Below are positions 18,861 through 27,607 of a DNA stretch of 64,000 nt, piece after piece. The stretch comes from Alteromonas gracilis (GTDB lineage Bacteria; Pseudomonadota; Gammaproteobacteria; Enterobacterales; Alteromonadaceae). The position numbers were made by a program, and so were the translations under genes. The stretch's first letter is position 1, and every line of letters starts with the position of its first letter. Where the stretch lies: NCBI RefSeq assembly GCF_002993325.1, contig NZ_PVNO01000027.1:248001-312000 (forward strand), in the 5' to 3' direction. The notes under the pieces were generated by a model. The model saw only the letters and a list, made by a program, of their open reading frames with translations, was not told where the DNA came from and searched no databases.

Positions 18861-19210
18861 TTTATATTGTGCTTAATTGTTAAATTCAAAGTAATTAACT
18901 GGATGTTTGCAACATATGTGGCTAGCTGGATAAGGTGTTAACACAAATCAACGTTGTGATTTCTTTAAACCGATGAAGAGTAACACTTACTAGTATAGTG
19001 AATTTTACTGGTTGGTGTACGTATTGAAATGGACTAGAGATTAAAACGGTCTTATTTATAGCCATGAATGTGTTTAATTTTAGCTATGCGGCGCGTACAC
19101 TAAGAGGCAGTTTAATTTAGTAACCTTGCTGAGTAGCCTTTTGATTGTCGTTCTATTCAGCAAGTTGCGAGCATATTCGAAGAGATATCGTCCACGTTTA
19201 AGGAGTTAGT
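18861..19210. other. 350-base gap between the ABC exporter and moaA
   Basis: AT-rich divergent promoter region. Apart from the strong hairpin listed separately and the AAGGAG before moaA I see no gene, dispersed motif or recognisable riboswitch. I looked for the Moco RNA motif upstream of moaA and could not recognise it. Confidence 0.6.
19125..19164 (+). promoter_or_regulatory. Strong leader hairpin upstream of moaA
   Basis: CTTGCTGAGTAG (19125-19136) can pair with CTATTCAGCAAG (19153-19164), giving 12 pairs with one G-U and a 16-base loop. It ends about 46 bases before the moaA start and has no T-run, so it is not a normal terminator. It may be a regulatory leader structure. Confidence 0.45.
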
Positions 19211-20179
19211 TTGTTAGAAGATAGTTTCGGTAGACAGTTTCACTATTTACGTTTGTCAGTGACCGAAGCGTGCAACTTCCGCTGTCAGTACTGTTTGCCT
19301 GATGGATATGAAGGTCCGTCTAGTGATCAGTTCATGACACTCGATGAAATAGACACCTTGCTTAAGGCTTTCGCTAGGCTAGGCACATCTAAAGTGCGCT
19401 TAACCGGAGGAGAGCCAACGTTACGACGAGATTTTCTCGATATTCTACACCTAACCAGCCATACACCAGGAATTGAGCGGGTAGCAATGACAACCCATGG
19501 TGCACGAATGGAAAAGTTTGCGCACCAATGGAAAGATGCGGGTCTCGACCAAGTCAATGTAAGCATTGATAGCCTAGATCCTCGCCAATTTGCAGCCATT
19601 ACTGGTCAAGATAAGCTTAAAGCCGTGCTCCGCGGTTTAGATGCGGCGATCGATGCTGGTCTTGATGTAAAAGTAAATTCTGTACTGCTCAATGATTTCT
19701 CTGACAGCCGGCTTCATCGTTTCTTAGCGTGGCTTAAAGATATGCCAGTAACCCTTCGCTTCATAGAACTTATGGAAACAGGGGATTTACACACCTTTTT
19801 CAACAAGCAGCATCAAAGCGGATCGCCGCTTAAACGCACCTTGTTGGAGATGGGATGGCAGCCTCTGCTACGCAGAAAAGATGCTGGCCCAGCTCAAGAG
19901 TTTTACCATCCCGACTATGCCGGAAAAATTGGCCTGATCATGCCTTACAGCAAGGACTTTTGTAAATCATGTAATCGTCTTCGTGTTTCAGCCCCAGGAA
20001 AGCTGCATCTATGCTTATTTAGCGAAAACGGAATCGATATGAGGCAGCTTCTGACTAAGGGCGATGTGGACGAGGTTATAGCCTTTTTGAAAAACGTGCT
20101 CGGACAAAAGCACGAAACGCATTATTTACATGAAGGAAAAACAGGGGCAACTAAGCACCTAGCAATGCTTGGGGGATAG
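19211..20179 (+). CDS. moaA: GTP 3',8-cyclase (molybdenum cofactor synthesis)
   Basis: Radical SAM enzyme that starts molybdopterin synthesis from GTP. The first cluster motif is CNFRCQYC (C21, C25, C28). The second cluster is CKSC...C in FCKSCNRLRVSAPGKLHLC. The chain ends in GG, the C-terminal pair that MoaA needs. Length is 322, as expected. The start is TTG at 19211, preceded by AAGGAG. It is not followed by other moa genes here, so the rest of the pathway lies elsewhere. Confidence 0.95.
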   Translation: MLEDSFGRQFHYLRLSVTEACNFRCQYCLPDGYEGPSSDQFMTLDEIDTLLKAFARLGTSKVRLTGGEPTLRRDFLDILHLTSHTPGIERVAMTTHGARMEKFAHQWKDAGLDQVNVSIDSLDPRQFAAITGQDKLKAVLRGLDAAIDAGLDVKVNSVLLNDFSDSRLHRFLAWLKDMPVTLRFIELMETGDLHTFFNKQHQSGSPLKRTLLEMGWQPLLRRKDAGPAQEFYHPDYAGKIGLIMPYSKDFCKSCNRLRVSAPGKLHLCLFSENGIDMRQLLTKGDVDEVIAFLKNVLGQKHETHYLHEGKTGATKHLAMLGG

Positions 20180-20304
20180 TGTTGTGGTCTTGGTCGTCCT
20201 CAAAAATCTGTAACATATTAGGTTTAATTTATTTGGTTTGTTGCAGAAATAAGCTATATTCACTTTTATAAGTATAAGTAAAATAATAAATATAAAGGAA
20301 GTTT

Positions 20305-20832
20305 ATGCATATCAAGGACAGTGCGCGCCTTTCCTATCATTACATCACCGAAAAAGATGCCGATTTTTTGTGGGAGCTCGACCAGGATGAGCTCGTCATG
20401 AAGTTTATTAATGGCGGCAGAAAGTCAACGAAAGAAGAGATTGTTGATATTTTCGTTCCACGATTTCAAGCGTATTCAAATCCTGCTTTAGGCTGGGGCC
20501 TATGGCGAGTTGAGACGTTAGAGGATAAAGAAAGTATTGGATGGATTTTAGTTCGTCCTTTCGGCTTCTTCACTCAGAGCCCAGAAAGCGACAACATGGA
20601 GTTAGGCTGGCGGTTTAAGCGCCATACTTGGGGGGAAGGGTACGCTACTGAGGCAGCTGGAGCTGTAAAAGACGCTTTGTATGAAATAGGTGTTGAAAAA
20701 TTCTCTGCCATTGCCAACCCCCAAAACAGTGCATCTATCAATATTATGAAAAAATTGGGAATGACATTTAGTCACGAACAAGAATATAAAGACAAAATTT
20801 TCCACGAAACCGTAGTGGTTTACAAAAGCTAA
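20305..20832 (+). CDS. GNAT family N-acetyltransferase (RimJ/RimL-like)
   Basis: Acetyl-CoA dependent acetyltransferase of 175 residues. The pattern ELGWRFKRHTWGEGYATEAAGAV is the acetyl-CoA binding region, and NPQNSASINIMKKLGM is the family's C-terminal motif. AAGGAAG lies upstream of the ATG. The substrate is unknown; RimL-like enzymes modify protein N-termini or small amines. Confidence 0.88.
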   Translation: MHIKDSARLSYHYITEKDADFLWELDQDELVMKFINGGRKSTKEEIVDIFVPRFQAYSNPALGWGLWRVETLEDKESIGWILVRPFGFFTQSPESDNMELGWRFKRHTWGEGYATEAAGAVKDALYEIGVEKFSAIANPQNSASINIMKKLGMTFSHEQEYKDKIFHETVVVYKS

Positions 20833-20876
20833 CGTTTCCTTCTTAAAGCACATGGCGAATTGCGCTTTAAACGCGA

Positions 20877-22499
20877 TTATTCGCCCTTCAAAATAGTTTT
20901 AACGTTGTCATAGCGGGATTGCTGATCCGCTGATAGTTGCGCTGTCTCTAGCGTTTCCCTGCATTTTCTAATATCAGCCAAAGTATTAGGAGGCAAAGAA
21001 GTATTTGATTTCCTTGCTCGTATAATCGATTGCAGATAATTCAATGCAATGGACGGATTCTTTGGCATCACTCGAAACGCCTGAGAAAAAGTAGTATACG
21101 ACTGTGTTAAATCGCCCCGTTTATATTGTGCTACAGCCGTATTATTGAGTGTTTTGGGGCTAAGTGAAATTGCTTCTTTTTCTGCCTTTTCTTGCTTTAG
21201 GTAAGCGCTCATTAGGTTTGTGCCATCAGAGGTCGGTTCCTCTCTGGTGGAGATGGCATCTAATATGGCGAGTGATTCTTTTTTCATCCCCACTTCATGC
21301 AGCGCTTTCGCTCTGTCTAGCAAAGCTTCAGTAGAATGGTGTTGGTCGTAATCTACGTGAAAGTCTGAAAGCAGCGATTGAGCCCTAGCTGAGTCATCTT
21401 TTAAATAATGTAACCTTGCGTCTATTACTGCCAATTCATCATTGAGCGTTGCTCTAGGGTGCGACTTTTTTAATTGACGCAAGTACTCATTGGTCTGCTT
21501 AACGATATTGTTTACATGTTCTGGCTCTGACGTCATTGCGAAATCAACGCCAGCGCGAGCTGCGCATAGATAAATCTCGGGCTTATCATGAATAGAACCT
21601 CGCGCATAACGCACTACTTTTTTAGCACTATTGAACTGACTCTCGTAGTCATGGGTTATTCGCGCTAAATTTATTGCTCGTTGATGCCGTTCTATGTTGC
21701 GCGGAGACATGGCGCACGCCAATGACGTGCATTCTAACGCATCATCGAAAGCCGCAAGTTTGATTTGAAGCGTCGCTAGAAGGTCATAGGCTTCTAATGC
21801 AGAGTCTGGACGCGTTGCCAGCTGGATAATCTCTCTTTCTGCATCATCGAATTCATTGAGCGCAATAAGGCTTTTAGCTATTCCCATTTTAGCCCAGTTA
21901 AAATCTTGAACATTAATAATAGATTCAAAGAAGGCGATGGCTGTTTGATATTGTTGAGTGAGAAGAAACAAGTCCCCTTTAATTTTCATTGCAAGTGGAA
22001 AGTGGTCAGCATTTTCAGGCTGCAACAAGAAAAACTCTATTTCAGCTAATGCTTTTTCATAGTCTTTTTTATCCATGAACGCATAGACGTTTTTCAGTGC
22101 CTTTTTTCTAGATAACACTCGCGAGAGCCTTCTATCAAGCTCATTTACTGAAAAAGGCTTTGCTATAAACTCATCAGGCTGTAGCTCGATAATAGCGTGT
22201 ACGACTTCGGTTGAAGTGTCAGCACTTGTGAAAATGAATGCGCTTGTAAGGGGAAGGGTATGTGCTACATTAAGCTGCTCTAGTAAAAAATATCCACCCT
22301 GCTCGGAGCGTAAATTATAGGAACAGATAATCGCGTCGTAATCATGCTCTTGTATTGCAGATAAAGCATGAGAAGGCCTATCTACATAATCCATGTTCCT
22401 AAAGCCCAATTGCTCAAGCGCATAGTGTATGTGGCTTTTGGCCAGAACCTGATCCTCAGCAATCAATAGCTTGGTGTTTTTAGCTAACTGTAGTTTCAT
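20877..22499 (-). CDS. Receiver-domain protein with TPR repeats, phospho-acceptor Asp replaced
   Basis: A 540-residue cytoplasmic protein with a CheY-like receiver (about 8-130) followed by a long helical TPR-type region (about 145-520). The receiver keeps the acidic pair (ED, 15-16), the Ser/Thr in FIFTSAD and the Lys in IAKPFSV. Where the phosphorylated Asp should be (DAIICSYNL) there is Ser60, so it is probably a pseudo-receiver. The TPR part suggests a scaffold role; related proteins in marine gammaproteobacteria usually have Asp here. Its partner is unknown and no kinase gene is adjacent. Confidence 0.82.
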   Translation of the reverse strand: MKLQLAKNTKLLIAEDQVLAKSHIHYALEQLGFRNMDYVDRPSHALSAIQEHDYDAIICSYNLRSEQGGYFLLEQLNVAHTLPLTSAFIFTSADTSTEVVHAIIELQPDEFIAKPFSVNELDRRLSRVLSRKKALKNVYAFMDKKDYEKALAEIEFFLLQPENADHFPLAMKIKGDLFLLTQQYQTAIAFFESIINVQDFNWAKMGIAKSLIALNEFDDAEREIIQLATRPDSALEAYDLLATLQIKLAAFDDALECTSLACAMSPRNIERHQRAINLARITHDYESQFNSAKKVVRYARGSIHDKPEIYLCAARAGVDFAMTSEPEHVNNIVKQTNEYLRQLKKSHPRATLNDELAVIDARLHYLKDDSARAQSLLSDFHVDYDQHHSTEALLDRAKALHEVGMKKESLAILDAISTREEPTSDGTNLMSAYLKQEKAEKEAISLSPKTLNNTAVAQYKRGDLTQSYTTFSQAFRVMPKNPSIALNYLQSIIRARKSNTSLPPNTLADIRKCRETLETAQLSADQQSRYDNVKTILKGE

Positions 22500-22890
22500 A
22501 AAGTGAAAGCCTCGGAAGCAGGAGTTTTATTACCTTACCATGGTATCGGCTGTCTAAGTATAGTGCTTTATGAAGACTATCGCATAACTCGGCTCTTTAT
22601 AGTAATAACGACTTTCAAAATTGAGAGTTTGAACCCTCATATCTGTTTTGACACAGGGGAAGTGGACAGGGGCATAGATGTTTTTATTGACGACGGTTGA
22701 GGATTCTACAAGGGAATTTATTGAGAGAGATTAAAACGTGGACTGCTTTGAACATTTATCTAAGAAATGGGGGAATACAAGTAAAGACTGGATTTATTTG
22801 CGATGTTTTCAATATCTAATGCATTTTACGCCTGGTGAATGTCCAGAATGACGAAAGGAATGTTTAAGATAAGTTTCGAACCAGGAGAGA
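22500..22890. other. 391-base gap between the receiver-TPR gene and the tRNA-Val genes
   Basis: No convincing gene. A 65-codon frame at 22503-22700 has no ribosome site and no recognisable product. The tRNA-Val transcript must end here, but I see no clear stem with a T-run. Confidence 0.5.
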
Positions 22891-22966
22891 TGGTGGACGC
22901 TACTGGGCTTGAACCAGTGACCCTCGCCTTGTAAGGGCGATGCTCTCCCAACTGAGCTAAGCGTCC
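22891..22966 (-). tRNA. tRNA-Val (anticodon TAC), copy 4 of the operon
   Basis: Full 76-base cloverleaf including encoded CCA. The anticodon loop CTTACAA gives TAC, and the T loop has GGTTCAAGCC. The last of four identical genes read from the promoter at 23344-23371. Confidence 0.96.
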
Positions 22967-23004
22967 GTATTTTTTGATTTCACTGTTTAGCCACGGTGAG
23001 GAAG

Positions 23005-23080
23005 TGGTGGACGCTACTGGGCTTGAACCAGTGACCCTCGCCTTGTAAGGGCGATGCTCTCCCAACTGAGCTAAGCGTCC
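23005..23080 (-). tRNA. tRNA-Val (anticodon TAC), copy 3
   Basis: Same 76-base sequence with CCA as the other three Val genes, separated from the next by a 38-base spacer that is itself repeated. Confidence 0.96.
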
Positions 23081-23118
23081 GTATTTTTTGATTTCACTGT
23101 TTAGCCACGGTGAGAAAG

Positions 23119-23194
23119 TGGTGGACGCTACTGGGCTTGAACCAGTGACCCTCGCCTTGTAAGGGCGATGCTCTCCCAACTGAGCTAAGCGTCC
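23119..23194 (-). tRNA. tRNA-Val (anticodon TAC), copy 2
   Basis: Same 76-base sequence with CCA. The start-to-start unit is 114 bases to copy 3 and 112 to copy 1. Confidence 0.96.
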
Positions 23195-23230
23195 GCATTT
23201 TGATTTCACTGTTTAACCACGGTGAGAAAG

Positions 23231-23306
23231 TGGTGGACGCTACTGGGCTTGAACCAGTGACCCTCGCCTTGTAAGGGCGATGCTCTCCCAACTGAGCTAA
23301 GCGTCC
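23231..23306 (-). tRNA. tRNA-Val (anticodon TAC), copy 1
   Basis: Promoter-proximal copy of the tRNA-Val operon, 76 bases with encoded CCA. In E. coli, too, tRNA-Val genes lie beside gltX. Confidence 0.96.
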
Positions 23307-23343
23307 ATATTTCTTTAAACCTTGCCTAAGCAAGTGGGGCGGT

Positions 23344-23371
23344 ATTATAGAGTCGGTTCCGTTAGTGTCAA
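23344..23371 (-). promoter_or_regulatory. Promoter of the tRNA-Val operon
   Basis: On the minus strand TTGACA (23371-23366) and TATAAT (23349-23344) are 16 bases apart, both perfect consensus. A GC-rich discriminator (ACCGCCCC) follows, as expected for stringently controlled stable-RNA promoters. Confidence 0.88.
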
Positions 23372-23520
23372 CAATAAAATTAAAGAAAAATGACTGTGTG
23401 CCCGAATTTTAGACACTCTGGCTGCATCTTAACTAAATTGATGAAAAGAACAGCGTTTTAGAAGTGTGTGAGCGTTTAAAAACTATGTGATTAAAAAAGC
23501 AGAAGTGAAATGGAAAAAAT

Positions 23521-23780
23521 GGACAGACACTTATTTGTTTCAACATAGACAATTTATCTTAAAAGCAAAATGAAAAGCAAAATGAAAAGCAAAATGGACA
23601 GACACTTAAAAATAATAAATGTCTGTCTATTACGTTCCTTAAATCCGTTCCATTAGTGACCTCATCAACAATAGAACAAACGACCATACAGAAGATGTTC
23701 TCTAGGAGGACAAAAGTGTGTGTCCACAATGGTGGATGAGCATCGAAGCGAAAGGGGGCTGCAACGATAAGTGTCTGTCC
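23521..23780. repeat. Cluster of GGACAGACAC motifs upstream of gltX
   Basis: Exact cores at 23521-23530 (+), 23596-23605 (+) and 23771-23780 (-), with degenerate copies at 23621-23628 and 23716-23725 (-). The second core faces the degenerate copy 15 bases on, so the two can form a hairpin. It is preceded by three 12-base tandem units (23561-23596). The 603 bases between the tRNA-Val genes and gltX hold no gene. Confidence 0.9.
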
Positions 23781-23909
23781 AATTTTTATCTATTCCCAAT
23801 TCTTTCTTAGACTTTCTTTTTTCTTCTGTTCTTAACTTACTTTTGAAGTAGCACGGACACTGGTAGAATGCACTTAACTTTAGAAATACATTAACAATAG
23901 AGAGTGACC

Positions 23910-25319
23910 ATGTCGGTTGTTACACGATTTGCACCCAGCCCAACAGGCTATCTTCACGTTGGTGGCGCACGTACTGCGCTTTATTCTTGGCTTCTTGCTA
24001 AAGGCAAGGGCGGTGAATTTGTTCTTCGTATCGAAGATACAGATATTGAACGTTCCACAGAAGAAGCTAAGCAGGCAATATTAGATGGCATGCAATGGTT
24101 AGGTCTAACTTGGGATACTGGCCCTATCTATCAAACAGAGCGTTTCGATAGATACAAAGAGCTAATTCAAAAACTACTAGATGAAGGTAAGGCATATAAA
24201 TGCTTCATGAGTTCTGAAGAATTAGACGCCATTCGTGAAGCACAAAAAGAACGCGGTGAGAAACCTCGTTACCCAGGTACGTGGAGAGACAGAACTGATC
24301 ATCCTGAAGGTCAGCCTTTTGTTATCCGCTTTAAAAACCCTCTAGAAGGCAAAGTGGTTATTAATGACCACGTGCGTGGAAAAATTGAAATTAGTAATAC
24401 AGAACTCGATGATCTTATCATCCAGCGCTCTGACGGTACGCCTACTTATAATTTCTGCGTTGTTGTTGACGATTGGGATATGGGAATTACCCATGTAGTT
24501 CGTGGTGAAGATCATATCAACAATACGCCGCGTCAAATAAATATCCTTGAAGCGCTAGGTGCGCCTGTCCCTGAATATGCCCATGTCTCTATGATATTAG
24601 GTGACGACGGTAAAAAATTGTCAAAGCGTCACGGTGCGGTAAGCGTAATGCAATATCGCGATGACGGCTTTTTACCTCAAGCTGTGCTTAACTATTTGGT
24701 TAGGTTAGGGTGGTCTCACGGCGACCAAGAAATTTTTTCACTGGACGAGATGATTGAGAAATTTAGCCTAGACGCCATCGGTCAATCTGCCTCTGCATTT
24801 AATACAGAAAAGTTAATCTGGTTAAATCAACACTACATTAAGACATTGCCAGCGAGTGAAGTTGCTTCACATGCTAAATGGCATTTTGATGAGTTAAATG
24901 TTGATTTAACGGCAGGTCCTGCTCTTGAGTCTGTGATTGCTATTCAAGCCGACAGAGTAAAAACACTCAAAGAGCTGGCAGAGATTTCTACGTACTTTTA
25001 TCAAGACTATGAAGATTTTGAAGCGAACGCGGCGAAAAAGCACCTTCGTCCAGTTGCTAGAGGTCCGTTAGAGCTTGCTAAAGATAAATTAATGGCAATA
25101 GAAGAGTGGAACCCAGAAAATATTCAGACCGCCATCAATAGTACTGCGGAAGAATTAGAAGTGGGCATGGGCAAAGTAGGTATGCCGCTGCGTGTAGCTG
25201 TGACCGGGGGAGGTAATTCTCCGTCTTTGGATATCACGTTGAATCTTATCTCAAAACAGAAAATTGGCGAGAGAATCGACAAAGCGCTTACTTTTATAGC
25301 AAACAGAGAAAATTCATAA
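23910..25319 (+). CDS. gltX: Glutamyl-tRNA synthetase
   Basis: Class I synthetase that charges tRNA-Glu. The HIGH-type motif is HVGG (residues 16-19) in [16 protein letters not shown], and the KMSKS-type motif is KKLSKRHG. Length 469 is normal. I chose the ATG at 23910, preceded by AGAGAGTG, over a GTG six bases upstream. Three genes for its own substrate, tRNA-Glu, lie directly downstream but have a separate promoter. Confidence 0.97.
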   Translation: MSVVTRFAPSPTGYLHVGGARTALYSWLLAKGKGGEFVLRIEDTDIERSTEEAKQAILDGMQWLGLTWDTGPIYQTERFDRYKELIQKLLDEGKAYKCFMSSEELDAIREAQKERGEKPRYPGTWRDRTDHPEGQPFVIRFKNPLEGKVVINDHVRGKIEISNTELDDLIIQRSDGTPTYNFCVVVDDWDMGITHVVRGEDHINNTPRQINILEALGAPVPEYAHVSMILGDDGKKLSKRHGAVSVMQYRDDGFLPQAVLNYLVRLGWSHGDQEIFSLDEMIEKFSLDAIGQSASAFNTEKLIWLNQHYIKTLPASEVASHAKWHFDELNVDLTAGPALESVIAIQADRVKTLKELAEISTYFYQDYEDFEANAAKKHLRPVARGPLELAKDKLMAIEEWNPENIQTAINSTAEELEVGMGKVGMPLRVAVTGGGNSPSLDITLNLISKQKIGERIDKALTFIANRENS

Positions 25320-25327
25320 AAAAACCG

Positions 25328-25356
25328 TTGACATGACAGGGGGGGATGCCTAGAAT
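25328..25356 (+). promoter_or_regulatory. Promoter of the tRNA-Ala/Glu operon
   Basis: TTGACA at 25328-25333 and TAGAAT at 25351-25356 with an ideal 17-base spacer, then the GC-rich discriminator GCGCCCC typical of stringent control. It starts eight bases after the gltX stop codon. Confidence 0.87.
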
Positions 25357-25404
25357 GCGCCCCGCTGTCACGGAACAGTCACACAAAATGACTGGTACCA
25401 TGAT

Positions 25405-25480
25405 GGGGCCATAGCTCAGCTGGGAGAGCGCCTGCATGGCATGCAGGAGGTCGGCGGTTCGATCCCGCCTGGCTCCACCA
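25405..25480 (+). tRNA. tRNA-Ala (anticodon GGC)
   Basis: 76 bases with encoded CCA. The anticodon loop ATGGCAT gives GGC, and the T arm is GGTTCGATCC. E. coli gltX also has tRNA-Ala (alaW) next to it. Confidence 0.96.
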
Positions 25481-25511
25481 AGTCACACTAAGCTGTGGTT
25501 TGATATAGGCT

Positions 25512-25528
25512 GAAGTTTTTTAAACTTC
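25512..25528 (+). other. Conserved spacer hairpin before tRNA-Glu copy 1
   Basis: GAAGTTT pairs with AAACTTC across a three-base loop. The equivalent hairpins in the next two spacers (25686-25704 and 25910-25928) keep the pairing although the bases change, for example GAGTTG with CAACTT. They are probably processing or folding signals in the pre-tRNA. Confidence 0.5.
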
Positions 25529-25569
25529 GGACTGAAAATTCGAAAATTTAGTTTCGAAAAAAGAATTCA

Positions 25570-25645
25570 GTCCCCTTCGTCTAGAGGCCTAGGACACCGC
25601 CCTTTCACGGCGGTAACAGGGGTTCGAATCCCCTAGGGGACGCCA
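25570..25645 (+). tRNA. tRNA-Glu (anticodon TTC), copy 1
   Basis: 76 bases with CCA. The anticodon stem-loop CCGCCCTTTCACGGCGG gives TTC. Confidence 0.96.
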
Positions 25646-25793
25646 TTTTATCGCGTCACAGTCGATTAAAACTGTGAAATAGGCTGGAGTTGTTCTTCAA
25701 CTTCTGACTGAAAATTTTGGTAGAGAAAAGTCACTTAGTTAACTTCACTTTGCTAAAATAATCGAGAGTATATCTTTCGAAGAAAAGTTTTCA

Positions 25794-25869
25794 GTCCCCT
25801 TCGTCTAGAGGCCTAGGACACCGCCCTTTCACGGCGGTAACAGGGGTTCGAATCCCCTAGGGGACGCCA
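25794..25869 (+). tRNA. tRNA-Glu (anticodon TTC), copy 2
   Basis: Identical to copy 1. Copies 1, 2 and 3 start exactly 224 bases apart, so the tRNA and its 148-base spacer were duplicated together. Confidence 0.96.
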
Positions 25870-26017
25870 TATTGTCGCGTCACAGTCGATTAAAACTGTG
25901 AAATAGGCTGGAGTTGATATCCAACTTCTGACTGAAAATTTTGGTAGAGAAAAGTTACTTAGCTAACTTCGTTTTATTAAAATTATCGAAAGTAAAGCTT
26001 TCGAAGTAAAATTTTCA

Positions 26018-26093
26018 GTCCCCTTCGTCTAGAGGCCTAGGACACCGCCCTTTCACGGCGGTAACAGGGGTTCGAATCCCCTAGGGGACGCCA
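26018..26093 (+). tRNA. tRNA-Glu (anticodon TTC), copy 3
   Basis: Third identical copy, followed within eight bases by a terminator. Confidence 0.96.
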
Positions 26094-26100
26094 TATCAAA

Positions 26101-26127
26101 AAACCAGCCATTTGGCTGGTTTTTTTG
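26101..26127 (+). terminator. Terminator of the tRNA-Ala/Glu operon
   Basis: AACCAGCCA and TGGCTGGTT pair around a two-base loop and are followed by a T-run. Confidence 0.9.
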
Positions 26128-26199
26128 TTTCTGTCCTCTAAAACGCAATGGACAGACATTTATTTCTTTTCTGTCCTCTAAAACGCGATGGACAGACAC
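26127..26199 (+). repeat. Tandem pair carrying GGACAGACAY
   Basis: A unit of about 40 bases (CTGTCCTCTAAAACGC, then ATGGACAGACA) occurs twice, with cores at 26150-26159 (last base T) and 26190-26199 (exact). Each unit also has CTGTCC facing GGACAG. It starts right at the tRNA terminator. Confidence 0.85.
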
Positions 26200-26420
26200 T
26201 CGTCTTTCCTTTCCTAAGCCACCAAGCCAATGTTTACACCATCCTCTTTTGTAGAATTTGGAAATTCTTATCAAGGAATGGTCAACACGTTTAATCGAAA
26301 ACTATTATTAAGATTTGATGCGTAAAGATCTCATGTCATAAACATTTATGAATCTTTAGTGGAATAGATACTCACGCCCATCTAACTGATATGATCTTTA
26401 AATTACTAAAGAGGTGCTAT

Positions 26421-27326
26421 ATGCAGAATTATCCAATTGGAACTCCGGGTGAGCCATGGGGCGAAGAAGAAAAAGCCCAATGGAAAGCACAGCAGACTGT
26501 GAAAAGAAGCTATCAAGAGGAAGTGCTTAATAAACTTTTTAATATTATCCCTGAAGGGTTTGAGTTAAAGCAGTATGGCGCGCTGCCCTACGATACTGCG
26601 CGCTATCCACTATATGCCGTAATCCCCAAGAGTATTGACGCTAAAAAGCCATCTGCGCTTGTTACAGGCGGTGTTCACGGCTATGAAACAAGTGGTGTGC
26701 AAGGCGCACTTCAGTTTATTGAAACTAAGCTGTCGAAGTATGCGGATCAAGTAAACATCATAGTTGTACCATGTGTGAGTCCTTGGGGATATGAAACAAT
26801 AAACAGATGGAATCCGTTAGCATTGGATCCAAATCGCTCGTTTTACGGTGACTCTCCTGCACCAGAGTCTGCTCAACTTATGCAATTAGTATCTGATTTA
26901 GCGTTATCTCTTTCGCTTCATATTGATTTACACGAAACGACAGACACGGATAACAGCGAGTTTAGACCAGCATTGGCTGCGCGGGATGGGGTAACCCATG
27001 ACAACTGGAACATTCCAGATGGTTTCTACACGGTTGCTAACACGCCAAGTCCACAAATAGAGTTCCAAAAAGCTGTGATTGATGCTGTGAGAAAAGTAAC
27101 ACATATCGCACCAGCAGATGAGAACGGAAAGATTATAGGTGCAGATGTGGTGAGTGAAGGTGTAATTTGCTATGACAAGAAGGCGTTGCACCTTTGCGGG
27201 GGCATGACAGATGCCCTGTATGTAACAACGACAGAAGTTTATCCTGATAGTGATAATGCAACACCTGAAAACTGTAATGACGCCCAGGTAACTGCCATTT
27301 GTGCAGCACTCGATTATTTAAGTTAG
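26421..27326 (+). CDS. M14-type zinc metallo-hydrolase (succinylglutamate desuccinylase/aspartoacylase or carboxypeptidase-like)
   Basis: Cytoplasmic protein of 301 residues with no signal peptide. TGGVHGYETSG holds the zinc ligands H86 and E89, and HIDLHETTDTD supplies the third histidine. NRWNPLALDPNRSF resembles the M14 substrate-carboxylate (N-R) segment. I chose the ATG at 26421, behind GAGGTG, rather than the in-frame ATG at 26391. The family includes peptidases and N-acyl-amino-acid hydrolases. The neighbouring genes do not narrow the substrate. Confidence 0.82.
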   Translation: MQNYPIGTPGEPWGEEEKAQWKAQQTVKRSYQEEVLNKLFNIIPEGFELKQYGALPYDTARYPLYAVIPKSIDAKKPSALVTGGVHGYETSGVQGALQFIETKLSKYADQVNIIVVPCVSPWGYETINRWNPLALDPNRSFYGDSPAPESAQLMQLVSDLALSLSLHIDLHETTDTDNSEFRPALAARDGVTHDNWNIPDGFYTVANTPSPQIEFQKAVIDAVRKVTHIAPADENGKIIGADVVSEGVICYDKKALHLCGGMTDALYVTTTEVYPDSDNATPENCNDAQVTAICAALDYLS

Positions 27327-27385
27327 ACGCTTGAACGTTTAGACGTCTAGATGTATATTTGAGCCTCTTTTTTAGGAGGCTCTTT

Positions 27386-27607
27386 GTGTTTACGTATTCA
27401 GCGGTTATTTACGACGGTAAAAAGCAAAATTTAGTGAGGCATGAATGTGGGACAGACACTGAATTTACGTCGTATCTCGATTCTCGTTTTGGTTGTCACG
27501 TTTGTTTGTGGTCCAACAAAGAGCTCTCAGCCAATACGCTAGCGGTTATTGAGGCTGCTCGGTCAAACAGTAAAAAAGAAGATTTTGATAAAACCAATGT
27601 ATTATGA
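27386..27607 (+). CDS. Small Cys-containing protein coupled to a DUF1289 gene
   Basis: A 73-residue protein of unknown function. The GTG at 27386 lies six bases after a clear GGAGG, and the stop overlaps the ATG of the following DUF1289 gene (ATGA), so both are probably real and co-translated. HECG...FGCHVC could bind a metal. Codons 22-25 contain the dispersed GGACAGACACT motif, read as Thr-Asp-Thr. A start further upstream (27359) lacks a ribosome site. Confidence 0.62.
   Translation: MFTYSAVIYDGKKQNLVRHECGTDTEFTSYLDSRFGCHVCLWSNKELSANTLAVIEAARSNSKKEDFDKTNVL
27450..27459 (+). repeat. GGACAGACAC motif inside the small coupled gene
   Basis: Exact core on the coding strand of the gene at 27386-27607, in the frame that gives Thr-Asp-Thr. 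Confidence 0.88.

Noticed and set aside
18861..19210. Possible molybdenum cofactor riboswitch before moaA
   Set aside because: I could not find the conserved core; only a simple hairpin is supported.
22891..23306. Evenly spaced repeats that might be taken for a CRISPR array
   Set aside because: The 76-base repeats are complete tRNA-Val genes and the spacers are themselves nearly identical.
22826..23333. Two long minus-strand frames across the tRNA-Val genes with repeated LAQLGEHRPYKARVTGSSPVAS-type peptides
   Set aside because: They are translations of the tandem tRNA-Val genes, a well-known artefact.
26053..26274. Minus-strand frame of 73 codons over tRNA-Glu copy 3 ending in SPRGFEPLLPP
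   Set aside because: The C-terminal peptide is the translation of the tRNA gene.
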